A stretch of 64,000 nt of DNA from Anaerolineae bacterium (GTDB lineage: Bacteria > Chloroflexota > Anaerolineae > Aggregatilineales > Phototrophicaceae), in the NCBI GenBank assembly GCA_022823945.1, contig JAJEBK010000053.1:183030-247029 (forward strand), given 5' to 3'. Position 1 is the stretch's first letter; every line of letters starts with the position of its first letter. Below, in pieces: positions 34,747 to 42,261 of the stretch. The position numbers and the translations under genes are program-made. Below the pieces are notes generated by a model. That model did no database searches. It saw nothing but the letters and a program-made list of their open reading frames with translations, and was not told the DNA's origin.

Positions 34747-35973
34747 ATGAACCACTTGCCAAGCGAAATCCGCAGCGAAGCAGGCGCTGGTTTGGGCGGC
34801 TTGCACCGCTTTGGCAGCGCCAGCGAATCGCTTTTTCGGCGGCTGTACTTGCGCCTAGGCCGTCAGCGAGCTGCGCAACAAGCTAGTCTGCAAGCTCGCC
34901 TGATCACCTTGCAGCAGCGGCAAAGCAGCCAACTGGAACGTCTGCACGCGATCTTCGCCAGCCTCGAAGAAGGCATTATCGTGCAAGACACCAACGGCAA
35001 AGTCACCATGATGAATCGTACGGGCGAAGCCATGCTGGGTGGCAAGCGCAACTTCTGGGGCAGCGCGCTGGGCACGCTTTTTGAGCAATTCCGGCATGTG
35101 CAGACGACCAGCGCCGAGTTGATGCCTTTGGGCGAATCGGACGAGATGCCGCTGAACAACCGCATCGTGCGCGCGCAGTTGAGCGCCATCGGTGACGAAA
35201 ACAATCGGCGCATCGGCACGGTCATGCTTCTGCGCGATGTGACGCATGATGCCCTGGCGCTGCGCTTGAAAGACGGCTTCGTGGCGCATATCGCGCGCGA
35301 ACTGAGCAGCCCCGTCAGTGTGATCAAGCTGGCGGGCGAACTGCTCAACGCCCAGCCCGAAGATGCCACCGTGAACCAGCGCTTGCTCGACAAGCTGCTG
35401 CGCAATGTCGATATGCTGGATCAGCTGGCGCTGGAGCTATTGGATATTGCGCAGTTGCAGGCTGGCAGCCTGGATGTCCTGCGTCAGCCGCTGCACATCG
35501 AACAGGTGATTTGGTCGGTGGTCAATGGCATGGATGCGGCGCTTTCCAGCCGAGGCATCGACCTGCTGGTTATGGCGCGTGGCCTCAATGGCGTGCAAGT
35601 GCGCGGCGACGATTCGCGATTACAATGGGCGCTGGGGCATCTGGTGCGCAATGGCGCGGATTATGCGCGCGAAGGCGGTTATGTGGCGGTGGCTGCGCGA
35701 GACGAGCAACGCGGGGACAAACGGTATGCGCTCGTCAGCGTGAGCGACAACGGCATCGGCATCAAGCCAGCGGATATGCCACATATTTTCGAGCGATTCT
35801 ATCGGGGCGATGCCAGCGCCGCTGTCAAGGCACCGCGTGGCCTCGGGCAGGGCTTGTATGTCGCGCGCGCCATTGCCCAGGCGCATGGCGGCTTCTTGAA
35901 TGCCGAAAGTCGCGAGGGCGTCGGCAGCCTGTTCACGCTGGGCATCCCGCAAGTTTCTGCGACAATCGGCTAG
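34747..35973 (+). CDS. Histidine kinase-like protein (PAS-HisKA-HATPase) with Arg in place of phospho-accepting His
   Basis: 408 residues, no membrane segment. A short coiled-coil (about 35-65) leads to a PAS domain (about 65-165, IFASLEEGIIVQDTNGKV). The dimerisation helix reads GFVAHIARELSSPVSV; compared with the usual F-x-x-x-S-H-E-L-R-T-P, residue 184 is Arg (CGC) instead of His. The only nearby His is 181, in the wrong position of the heptad. The ATP-binding domain looks intact: N box LVRNGADYA, G1 VSDNGIGIKPADMPHIFERF, G2 GLGQGLYVARAIAQAHGG. The start has GGAAG about six bases upstream. No response regulator is adjacent. It may act as a non-canonical kinase or an ATP-dependent scaffold. 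Confidence 0.85.
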   Translation: MNHLPSEIRSEAGAGLGGLHRFGSASESLFRRLYLRLGRQRAAQQASLQARLITLQQRQSSQLERLHAIFASLEEGIIVQDTNGKVTMMNRTGEAMLGGKRNFWGSALGTLFEQFRHVQTTSAELMPLGESDEMPLNNRIVRAQLSAIGDENNRRIGTVMLLRDVTHDALALRLKDGFVAHIARELSSPVSVIKLAGELLNAQPEDATVNQRLLDKLLRNVDMLDQLALELLDIAQLQAGSLDVLRQPLHIEQVIWSVVNGMDAALSSRGIDLLVMARGLNGVQVRGDDSRLQWALGHLVRNGADYAREGGYVAVAARDEQRGDKRYALVSVSDNGIGIKPADMPHIFERFYRGDASAAVKAPRGLGQGLYVARAIAQAHGGFLNAESREGVGSLFTLGIPQVSATIG

Positions 35974-36023
35974 GCGCTGCCTGCGTCCGCAAACCAGCGC
36001 ATGGCTGTGCAGGACAGATACTC

Positions 36024-36503
36024 ATGCCGCATTTGATCGACGGACACAACCTCATCGCCAGCCTGCCCGATATCGGCCTGGACGACCCGCACAAAGAAGC
36101 CAAACTCGTCAACAAATTGAAAAGCTGGGCGGCCGCCACGCGCAAAAAATGCACGATCGTCTTCGACCGCGGCTTGCCTGGCGGCACATCGAAAATGGGC
36201 ACCAGCGCCGTGACAGTCCTCTTCGCGGCCGACCAACGAAGCGATGCCGATACGCTGATCAAGCGCCGCATCAGTCGCGCTCGCGATCGCCGCGCCTTTA
36301 CAGTCGTCTCGTCCGACAGCGATGTCCGCGCCTTTGCCCAGCGCCATGGCGTGAAAGTCATCACATCCGCCGCCTTCTCTGGCGAATTGCAGCGCAAATC
36401 GCGCGCCCAAGCCGCCCGCGGCGAAGAGGTCAATCCGGTCGTCAGTGAATCTGAAATTGATGAGCTGCTTGACTTGTTCGATGCCGATGGCAGCAGCGCC
36501 TGA
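36024..36503 (+). CDS. NYN/PIN-like ribonuclease domain protein, YacP-like
   Basis: 159 residues. The PIN-fold acidic centre is visible as LIDGHNLI (Asp6), FDRG, SDADTLIKRRI and VVSSDSDV. This pattern fits the NYN domain of YacP/Rae1-like proteins, which cut mRNA on or off the ribosome; similar short proteins occur widely. The C-terminal 30 residues are acidic and probably disordered (VVSESEIDELLDLFD). It lies 50 bases after the kinase-like gene on the same strand, with no clear ribosome-binding site, so co-transcription is possible. Confidence 0.75.
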   Translation: MPHLIDGHNLIASLPDIGLDDPHKEAKLVNKLKSWAAATRKKCTIVFDRGLPGGTSKMGTSAVTVLFAADQRSDADTLIKRRISRARDRRAFTVVSSDSDVRAFAQRHGVKVITSAAFSGELQRKSRAQAARGEEVNPVVSESEIDELLDLFDADGSSA

Positions 36504-36875
36504 CTTGTGCCGGGCTGCCGAAAGTTGGCCAGGGCAATTGCATCAGAATGAAACCCGCTGCAAGGAAGTCGTCTCTAAAGCTTTGCCACCGAGTTCACTG
36601 AGTTCATTGAGGACTCCGAGAGGAGAGCAAAGGCTCTGCACTGTGTCGACGCGACTTACGAGGCGAATACGCGACATCTTGCGATTTATGGAGTCCGCCG
36701 ACGAACCTCCCGCGCCACAATGACCCCAAGCGCCCTGTCTGCATAACAAACTCTCGGTGCACTCATCTTTTACACGGTGCACTCGGTGGTAAAAGCTTTT
36801 GACGCGATTGTCCTGGATGGCTGGCAGATGTGGCTTTACGCGCCTGCGCAAGTCCAGTAACATCTAAAGGGCAGG
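36504..36875. repeat. Gene-free region with an inverted repeat pair (MITE-like)
   Basis: The arms 36578-36622 (AAAGCTTTGCCACCGAGTTC...) and 36751-36800 are inverted imperfect copies built of ACCGAG(T/C)-(T/G)CAC units, enclosing about 130 bases. The right arm is close to 1236-1286. No gene is seen in the remaining bases. Transcription of the tRNA cluster must start near the end of this region. Confidence 0.65.
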
Positions 36876-36952
36876 CGGGGCGTGGCGCAGTCCGGTAGCG
36901 CGCGCGGTTTGGGTCCGCGAGGTCCTCGGTTCAAATCCGGGCGCCCCGACCA
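36876..36952 (+). tRNA. tRNA-Pro (anticodon TGG)
   Basis: 77 nt including an encoded CCA. Acceptor CGGGGCG/CGCCCCG, D arm GCGC/GCGC, anticodon stem CGCGG/CCGCG with loop TTTGGGT (TGG at 36910-36912), T arm CTCGG-TTCAAAT-CCGGG with one G-G mismatch at the end of the stem. First of three closely spaced tRNA genes. Confidence 0.92.
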
Positions 36953-36953
36953 G

Positions 36954-37024
36954 GCGGGTATGGTGTAACGGTAGCACTCCACCCTTCCAAGGTGTCAGTA
37001 CGGGTTCGAATCCCGTTACCCGCT
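36954..37024 (+). tRNA. tRNA-Gly (anticodon TCC)
   Basis: 71 nt. Acceptor GCGGGTA/TACCCGC, anticodon loop CTTCCAA (TCC) on a CCACC/GGTGT stem, T arm CGGGT-TCGAATC-CCGTT. It begins one base after the CCA of tRNA-Pro. No CCA encoded. Confidence 0.92.
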
Positions 37025-37040
37025 TCGTTGCAATAAAGCC

Positions 37041-37113
<73 letters not shown>

Positions 37114-37908
37114 TCATCGCCAGCGCCGGTGCATGCGAATGCGGTCATAGGCGCGTTTGACTTCTTTGAAGCGCTGCTCGGCTTCGTGTTTGTCGTGCGC
37201 GCTGACATCGGGGTGATATTCACGAGCCAGTTTGCGAAACGCTTCCTTGACGGCTGCTTGCCCCGCACCCACCTCAATCTCCAAAGCCAGATAAGCCGCA
37301 TTGATGGGCTCGCTGTCGCCTGGCTGTTTGCCTTGCGTGCGATAATGAAAGCGCTGGCGGGCTCGTTCTTCGCTGATGCGGCGTTTGAATTGTGACGAGG
37401 CAATATCGCCCACAAACCAACTGCCACGAATATTCGTCTGATAATCGCGCCGCCGCACAAAAACAGCATCGCAGGGAAAGTTGCCGCTGTGCCAAACCAC
37501 GAATTCGCCGCGCTGGTTCGTTTCATCCAGGTTGATCTGGACGAGCCGCAGACCTTCTTTGTCTTGGCTGTAGGCATAAATCGCGCCCAAGGTCATCACG
37601 CGCAGGTCATCTTGCCAATCGCGCAGGCGTCCGCAAAATCCATCGCCGGGCAGCAGCGCCGCATCCACCAGAAATAGCGTGCCGATGCCGCCGCTGGTGT
37701 TCTGTTTGAGGATGCTCTTTAGCTGGCGCGGCTTGGGCGCTTTGGCGAGCAGATAAATGTGCAGACGGCTGTTCATCCAGGTTTCGACCACGATATCGGG
37801 TTCATGCGATCGCGCGGTCAAGGCGGGATCGGGGCGCGCGCTCGCCAACTTGACATCCTGGATCTGGCGGAAGCGCTGGCGGATTTGCTCGCTTATCGGC
37901 TGGGGCAC
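37114..37908 (-). CDS. J-domain protein with C-terminal J domain
   Basis: 264 residues. The last 70 form a J domain with the HPD motif in LAREYHPDVS and the helix pattern VKEAFRKLAREYH. J domains stimulate DnaK-type ATPases. Here it is at the C terminus, while DnaJ/CbpA carry it first. The N-terminal 180 residues have no known family; they contain ETWMNSRLHIYLL, TLGAIYAYSQDKEGLRL and a basic stretch before the J domain, and may bind a specific client. There is no Gly/Phe region and no zinc finger. It is encoded opposite to the tRNAs, its stop abutting the end of the CAT tRNA. Confidence 0.8.
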   Translation of the reverse strand: MPQPISEQIRQRFRQIQDVKLASARPDPALTARSHEPDIVVETWMNSRLHIYLLAKAPKPRQLKSILKQNTSGGIGTLFLVDAALLPGDGFCGRLRDWQDDLRVMTLGAIYAYSQDKEGLRLVQINLDETNQRGEFVVWHSGNFPCDAVFVRRRDYQTNIRGSWFVGDIASSQFKRRISEERARQRFHYRTQGKQPGDSEPINAAYLALEIEVGAGQAAVKEAFRKLAREYHPDVSAHDKHEAEQRFKEVKRAYDRIRMHRRWR

Positions 37909-38056
37909 GGGCGGCTGCTTTCGGCTGTGGCGGACAGATTATACTGTAGGCAGCAGGATTCGCGAGCGGCGAAATTTGTGCGAAAACGGGGCTGGAATCG
38001 GGCGAAAGCCTTGCATGTCGCGCAGAACGCGTTATACTTAAGTCAGGAAGATGTGG

Positions 38057-38129
38057 GGGCCGTTAGCTCAACTGGCAGAGCGCCTCGTTGACGTCGAGGA
38101 GGTTACAGGTTCGAGTCCTGTACAGCCCA
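38057..38129 (+). tRNA. tRNA-Val (anticodon GAC)
   Basis: 73 nt. Acceptor GGGCCGT/ACAGCCC with a C-A mismatch at the fifth pair, D arm GCTC/GAGC, anticodon stem CCTCG/CGAGG with loop TTGACGT (GAC), T arm ACAGG-TTCGAGT-CCTGT. It is followed at once by an intrinsic terminator. Confidence 0.9.
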
Positions 38130-38138
38130 CAGCGAATA

Positions 38139-38165
38139 TGACCGTCCTTTGTGGCGGTCATTTTT
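38139..38165 (+). terminator. Intrinsic terminator after tRNA-Val
   Basis: TGACCG (38139-38144) pairs with CGGTCA (38155-38160) around a 10-base loop, followed by TTTTT. Confidence 0.85.
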
Positions 38166-38178
38166 GTTGTGACTGGTG

Positions 38179-38222
38179 TAACCCCCTCCGTCCCCAGACA
38201 GGTCAGGGGGAAGCGGAGATGC
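38179..38222. repeat. Dispersed C-rich palindromic repeat
   Basis: TAACCCCCTCCGTCCCC-AGACAGGTCA-GGGGGAAGCGGAG, same core and flanks as the copies at 1160 and 45312. It lies between the tRNA-Val terminator and the end of cobO, where it may serve as a transcription stop for the cobalamin operon. Confidence 0.7.
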
Positions 38223-38261
38223 CCATGCCAATCTTGGATTGCTAGCTGTAGTCTGCAAGCG

Positions 38262-38798
38262 TCAAAATTCGATGCCAGCCCGCGCTTTGATGCCAGCGTC
38301 ATACGCGTGCTTGACCTTGACCATCTCGGTGACGGTATCGGCATAGTCGATCAAGGCGGCTGGCGCATTCCGCCCGGTGATGAGCAGATGCTGCCGCTGT
38401 GGCTTGTTGGCTCGCAGCCAGTCGATCACTTCGTCGACATCCAGCCAGCCGAAATCCAGCAGGTAGGTGAATTCGTCCAAAACGACGAGTTCGTACTCAT
38501 CGGAGCAGATGATCGCCTGCGCTTTTTCCCAGCCGTGCAGCGCGCGCGCCTGTGTCTCATCCAGATCTTTGCTCAGCCAGGTGAAGCCATCGCCCGTCTT
38601 GATCGGCTGCAAACCCAGCCGCCGCAGCGCTCGAACTTCTCCCCATTGCCCGGTCTCGTGTTTGAGGAATTGTATCAGCGCGACAGGTTTCTTGCGGCCG
38701 AGCATGCGCAAGATGACCCCGAAGGCAGAAGTCGATTTTCCGCGTCCATCGCCGGTATTGACCAGCACCAAGCCAGGTCTCGGCTCTCGCTCGCTCAT
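38262..38798 (-). CDS. cobO: Cob(I)yrinic acid a,c-diamide adenosyltransferase (CobO/BtuR)
   Basis: 178 residues, full length. The P-loop VNTGDGRGKSTSAFG binds ATP; VALIQFLKHETGQWGE and ELVVLDEFTYLLDFGW are signature blocks, as is LITGRNAP near the end. It transfers the adenosyl group to cobalt and so makes coenzyme B12 from imported corrinoid. The start overlaps the stop of the ATPase gene by four bases (ATGA), placing it last in the btuFCD-cobO operon. The order fits uptake followed by activation. Confidence 0.93.
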   Translation of the reverse strand: MSEREPRPGLVLVNTGDGRGKSTSAFGVILRMLGRKKPVALIQFLKHETGQWGEVRALRRLGLQPIKTGDGFTWLSKDLDETQARALHGWEKAQAIICSDEYELVVLDEFTYLLDFGWLDVDEVIDWLRANKPQRQHLLITGRNAPAALIDYADTVTEMVKVKHAYDAGIKARAGIEF

Positions 38799-39616
38799 AT
38801 TATGCTGTCCTCCTGTCGCTCCAGCGGCTGCGAGAGGTCTGCACCATCAAAGATACGGCTGCCACCATTGGCGCCAAAGCTGGAGCTATCGATGCCGAAA
38901 GTCTTATGCAGGCTGCCGTCTCGCAGAATTGTTGCCGGCGAGCCAACTTTCACTCCGCTATTGCTCATCAGCCACAATTCATCACAATAGCGCAGTGCCA
39001 GGTCCAGTTCGTGCGTGCAAACCAGGACGGCGCGATCGGCATCTCGAGTCAGCCGCCGCAGCAAGCGCAGTGTTTCCAGCCGCCGCGGATAATCCAGAAA
39101 GGCGGTTGGTTCGTCCAGCAACATCAGCGGGCAATCTTGTGTCAATGCGCGCGCAATCATCAGCTTTTGCCGCTGCCCATCGCTAAGTTGGGAAACGCGC
39201 TGCTCCGCCAGATCTGTCGCGCCGACCGCCTGCAATGCCCAGGTGATCTGCGCGTGGTCGGACTTGCTCAGCCTGCCCAGCCAGTCGCTGTGCGGGTATC
39301 TGCCCAAGGCCACGAGCGCATAACCATTGAGCAGGCTGACCTGGGGCGCGGCCGTCAACACGATGCACAGCTGCCGCGCCACTTCGAGCGGCAGCATGCG
39401 GGCGGTCTCTTCACCATCCAGCAGCACTTGCCCAGCCAGCGGCGCTTGCATGCAAGCCAGCGTGCGCAGCAAGGTCGATTTGCCAACGCCATTCGCGCCC
39501 AATATACCGACCAGGCTGCCTCGCCCCAGTTGCAAGTCCAGGTCGCGCGCCAGCACGATGTTACCCCGCCGCCGCCGATAACCGATTGTCAGCGCTCGCG
39601 TTTCCAGTGCCTTCAT
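38795..39616 (-). CDS. btuD: Cobalamin ABC transporter ATP-binding protein
   Basis: 273 residues. Walker A GILGANGVGKST, ABC signature QLSDGQRQKLMIARAL, Walker B LMLLDEPTAFLD, and the switch His in VLVCTHELDLAL. This is the FecE/BtuD group of importer ATPases. Its start overlaps the permease stop by one base. The riboswitch upstream of the operon and the CobO gene after it identify the substrate as a corrinoid rather than siderophore, though the protein alone could not decide this. Confidence 0.88.
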   Translation of the reverse strand: MKALETRALTIGYRRRRGNIVLARDLDLQLGRGSLVGILGANGVGKSTLLRTLACMQAPLAGQVLLDGEETARMLPLEVARQLCIVLTAAPQVSLLNGYALVALGRYPHSDWLGRLSKSDHAQITWALQAVGATDLAEQRVSQLSDGQRQKLMIARALTQDCPLMLLDEPTAFLDYPRRLETLRLLRRLTRDADRAVLVCTHELDLALRYCDELWLMSNSGVKVGSPATILRDGSLHKTFGIDSSSFGANGGSRIFDGADLSQPLERQEDSII

Positions 39617-40701
39617 CAGGACAATCCTCGCGCTCGCCGCAGCACGACCAGCATGACCACCGGCGCGCCCATCAAGGCAGTCACCACATTCAGCGGCAGC
39701 ACGATATTGCTGCCCGGCAATTCAGCGATCAGTCCAGCTGCCAGCGCCACGCAAGCTCCCGCCAGAATCGTGCCCGGCAGCAGCAAACGATGGTCGGAGC
39801 TGCCCAGCAAGCCGCGGCAAATGTGAGGTACGGCAATGCCGATGAAAGCGATGGGTCCGCAGAATGCCGTGACCGCGCTGACCAGCAGAGCCGTTGCCAG
39901 CACGATGCCCAGCCGCGTCTTGCGCATGGGCACGCCCAGACTGCGCGCATAGTCCTCGCTCAGCAACAGCGCATTGAGCGGTTTGACCTGCGCCGTCGCC
40001 AGCAGCAACCCCGCGGCGACAATCAGCGCCAGAATCGGCAACTGTGCGCTGGTTACGCCGCTGAACGAGCCGAAAGTCCAGTTGATGTAAGCTTGGATGC
40101 GCTCGGGCAAGGCGAAGTAGAGCAGCAGGCTGACCAGCGCCGACACCAGATAACCGAACATCAGCCCCAGGATGAGCAGGGTAACGCCGTTGGAGATGCG
40201 CGTCGCCACCAGCAAGACCAGCGTCATCGTCAATGCCGCGCCCAGCCCGGCCGCCGCCGTCAGCAGCAGATCGCCAGCCAGGTTCAGCCCACCCAGCAAC
40301 AGACCGCCAGTCGCGCCAGCGCCAAGCACCACCAGCGCCACACCCAGACTCGCGCCCGACGACACCCCCAGCACAAAAGGCTCGGCCAGCGGATTGCGAA
40401 AATAGGTCTGCATCAGCAACCCGCTGACTCCCAGCGCCATGCCCGCCAGCATCGCCGTCAGCGTCTTGGGCAAGCGGAACTTGAGCACGATGTTCGTCCA
40501 GGCGGCGCTCTCCGCTTCTCCACCTAACAGCGTCGCGATGATCTGCTCCAGCGGGATGGATGCCGAGCCCAGCGCCAGGCTCAGCATCAACAGCAAGCAC
40601 AGCAACAGCGCCAGCGCGACCAGCAGCCAGGTTCTGGCGCCGGCGTATTCGCGCCCCCGCCAGGCATACAAAGCGATAGGCAAACGCGCCAGGCGCAGCA
40701 T
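39616..40701 (-). CDS. btuC: Cobalamin ABC transporter permease
   Basis: 361 residues with about ten membrane helices, FecCD/BtuC family. Landmarks are LRLPKTLTAMLAG-type FRLPKTLTAMLAGMALGVSG split over the first helices, NPLAEPFVLGVSSGASLG, the GCVTALLG-equivalent TAFCGPIAFIGIAVPHICRG and the closing LPGTILAGACVALAA. It forms a dimer with two ATPase subunits. An N-terminal basic segment (LYAWRGREYAGARTW) precedes the first helix. The gene begins one base after the binding-protein stop. Confidence 0.9.
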   Translation of the reverse strand: MLRLARLPIALYAWRGREYAGARTWLLVALALLLCLLLMLSLALGSASIPLEQIIATLLGGEAESAAWTNIVLKFRLPKTLTAMLAGMALGVSGLLMQTYFRNPLAEPFVLGVSSGASLGVALVVLGAGATGGLLLGGLNLAGDLLLTAAAGLGAALTMTLVLLVATRISNGVTLLILGLMFGYLVSALVSLLLYFALPERIQAYINWTFGSFSGVTSAQLPILALIVAAGLLLATAQVKPLNALLLSEDYARSLGVPMRKTRLGIVLATALLVSAVTAFCGPIAFIGIAVPHICRGLLGSSDHRLLLPGTILAGACVALAAGLIAELPGSNIVLPLNVVTALMGAPVVMLVVLRRARGLS

Positions 40702-40702
40702 A

Positions 40703-41896
40703 TCAAGCCTCGCTCAAACGGCGGTAAAAGGTGAACTCGTGATCGGGCAACAGCTGCGGATGAAAGATCGCCAGCAAGTCCGCCAGCAGCAGATGCGGGC
40801 TGGTGACGCCCAATTCGTAGTAATTGTTGCCGCCATTGGGGTTCACATCGAGGTTGTTGTTCCATGTGTCGCCCGACTGGAAGGCAGCGAAGTCGGCAAA
40901 GCGGCTGTCCAGCGCCAGCAAGTCATCGGCTGTATTGACCGCAAAGGTATCCACCAGCCAGATATCGGCGTCCAAGCCTTGTTCATAGGCGGCCTCGAAG
41001 CTATACGGCTGGCTGCCGGCGGGATCATCGCTGTCAAGGATCAGGTCTGCGCCGGCGTCGTGTATCAGCTGCCCGACATAGGTGTCTGCGCCTGGGCTGT
41101 ACCAGGCATCGGCATAGGACAGGAATGAATTGAGCAGCACGTGAGGATGCTCTTCTGCGGGGATGCCAGCAGCCAGGTCGCTGATCGACTCATACTGGTC
41201 GCGGATGTTGGCATAGACCTCGTTGGCGCGCGCTTCAAGATTATAAAAGAGCGCCGGCAGCTTCAGCCATTCAGCCCGCCCCAGCGGAGAATTTTCTCGC
41301 CAACTAGCATTCAGCGCCGTGAATATGCCGGCTTCCAGCAAGACCGGATGCGCATCGGTGTCGGGGTTGTAGCCATAGCTCAACACCAGGTCGGGTGCCA
41401 GCTCCAGCGCCAACTCGACATTCACTTCCGAACCAAAGCCGATCTCGACGATTTCGCCCGCTTCGATCTTCTCGAGCACTTCGGGGGTGTTGATGTAAAA
41501 GCCGCTGTCCACCGCCACAAGTTGGTCGACGATCCCCAGCAAGGACAGCGCGGACAACTGCGTGGTAGAAAGCGCGATCAACTTGCCGGCCGGGACTTCT
41601 ATGAACTGCGCGTTTTCGGCGAAGTCTTCAACAGGCGGGGCTGGCGCGCCACACTGCACCAGCACATAGTCGAAAGCTGGCGCGCCAGCATAGGCATCTC
41701 CGACGCTCACCAGCTTGTAATGGCCATGATACGAGATGGTCATGTTTTCGGCATCGACAACTTCGGTTTTCTGCGGGAAGTAATCGACAGCGGCGTCGAA
41801 ATCAGTGATGCAGCCTGTGGTGAGGTTGGCGTCTTGCGCGAATGTTGAGGCAGTGGTGATGAGCAAGAGAATGAGTGTCAGCAGCGTGGTCTTCAT
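40703..41896 (-). CDS. btuF: Corrinoid ABC transporter substrate-binding protein
   Basis: 397 residues, larger than E. coli BtuF. A signal peptide (to about TFA/QDA, residue 21) is followed by a preface of about 60 residues with two cysteines (TTGCITDF, VLVQCGAP). Then come the two Rossmann-like lobes of class III binding proteins: KLIALSTTQLSALSLLGIVD, VNVELALELAPDLVLSYGY, HPHVLLNSFLSYADAWYSPG and TYVGQLIHDAGAD. AAGGAGGG lies six bases before the ATG, and a hairpin can mask it. It is the first gene behind a cobalamin riboswitch, which is the main reason to call it BtuF. Confidence 0.85.
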   Translation of the reverse strand: MKTTLLTLILLLITTASTFAQDANLTTGCITDFDAAVDYFPQKTEVVDAENMTISYHGHYKLVSVGDAYAGAPAFDYVLVQCGAPAPPVEDFAENAQFIEVPAGKLIALSTTQLSALSLLGIVDQLVAVDSGFYINTPEVLEKIEAGEIVEIGFGSEVNVELALELAPDLVLSYGYNPDTDAHPVLLEAGIFTALNASWRENSPLGRAEWLKLPALFYNLEARANEVYANIRDQYESISDLAAGIPAEEHPHVLLNSFLSYADAWYSPGADTYVGQLIHDAGADLILDSDDPAGSQPYSFEAAYEQGLDADIWLVDTFAVNTADDLLALDSRFADFAAFQSGDTWNNNLDVNPNGGNNYYELGVTSPHLLLADLLAIFHPQLLPDHEFTFYRRLSEA

Positions 41897-41901
41897 GGTG
41901 T

Positions 41902-41928
41902 CCCTCCTTTGGACTGGGCGAAGGAGGG
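41902..41928 (-). promoter_or_regulatory. Hairpin masking the btuF ribosome-binding site
   Basis: In the mRNA, CCCTCCTT (41928 to 41921) is perfectly complementary to AAGGAGGG (41909 to 41902), the btuF Shine-Dalgarno sequence; the loop is 11 bases. It lies just downstream of the riboswitch terminator and could add translational control. Confidence 0.6.
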
Positions 41929-41940
41929 CGCGCAGACAAC

Positions 41941-41963
41941 AAAAACGCCCATGACCGTGGGCG
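41941..41963 (-). terminator. Riboswitch-controlled intrinsic terminator before btuF
   Basis: On the minus strand, CGCCCA pairs with TGGGCG around CGGTCA, followed by TTTTTG. It lies between the cobalamin aptamer and btuF, the expected place for an expression platform. Confidence 0.8.
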
Positions 41964-41984
41964 GGTTGCGGTTCTGCAGTCCAT

Positions 41985-42137
41985 GCTCGTCTCCCTCTTT
42001 ACGCGGAAAGTAGACTGAGCTAAGTCTTGGGCTGGCATTCGGACTTCTGGCTGCACACCAGTCACCGCTGCGCGACAGTGTCGGATTCTCACCGACTTCC
42101 CCAGTTGCATGCCCAGATTATGGGCACCCCGAGACCT
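41985..42137 (-). ncRNA. Cobalamin riboswitch
   Basis: On the minus strand the conserved core appears in order: GGTGCCC, GGGGAAGTCGGTGAGAATCC, GACACTGTCGCGCAGCGGTGA, and AGTCCGAATGCCAGCCC. These correspond to the conserved G-A-A-N-TCC region and the B12 box of the adenosylcobalamin family (CGCAGCGGTGA in place of the commoner CGCAACTGTAA). It is placed in front of btuF-btuC-btuD-cobO and should reduce expression when the coenzyme is abundant. Confidence 0.9.
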
Positions 42138-42155
42138 AGATTTGTAATGTTCATT

Positions 42156-42184
42156 ACTATGGCGCAGACTGCGGATGCTGTCAA
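42156..42184 (-). promoter_or_regulatory. Promoter of the cobalamin riboswitch operon
   Basis: Minus strand: TTGACA (42184-42179), 17-base spacer, CATAGT (42161-42156), about 20 bases before the aptamer begins. Confidence 0.6.
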
Positions 42185-42224
42185 GCGCATTGTCAAAATG
42201 GGGCAGGGCATTCGCAGACAAGGC

Positions 42225-42254
42225 TTACAGGCGGCACATTGACGCTGCTATACT
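42225..42254 (+). promoter_or_regulatory. Promoter of the SCO1-like gene
   Basis: TTACAG (42225-42230), 18-base spacer, TATACT (42249-42254). The ATG at 42262 begins eight bases after the -10 box, so the transcript would be leaderless or nearly so. Confidence 0.5.
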
Positions 42255-42261
42255 GATTGTT

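Noticed and set aside
34747..36503. Two-component or toxin-antitoxin pair formed by the kinase-like and NYN genes
   Set aside because: The genes are near each other but share no overlap, no receiver domain or antitoxin-like gene is present, and YacP-like NYN proteins are usually housekeeping.
36578..36800. CRISPR array
   Set aside because: The short repeated units are in inverted arms of one element, not regularly spaced direct repeats with unique spacers. No cas genes are present.
42175..42261. Upstream start for the SCO1-like protein
   Set aside because: It would cover the divergent riboswitch promoter and place the promoter TATACT inside the gene; the membrane helix pattern begins after 42262.
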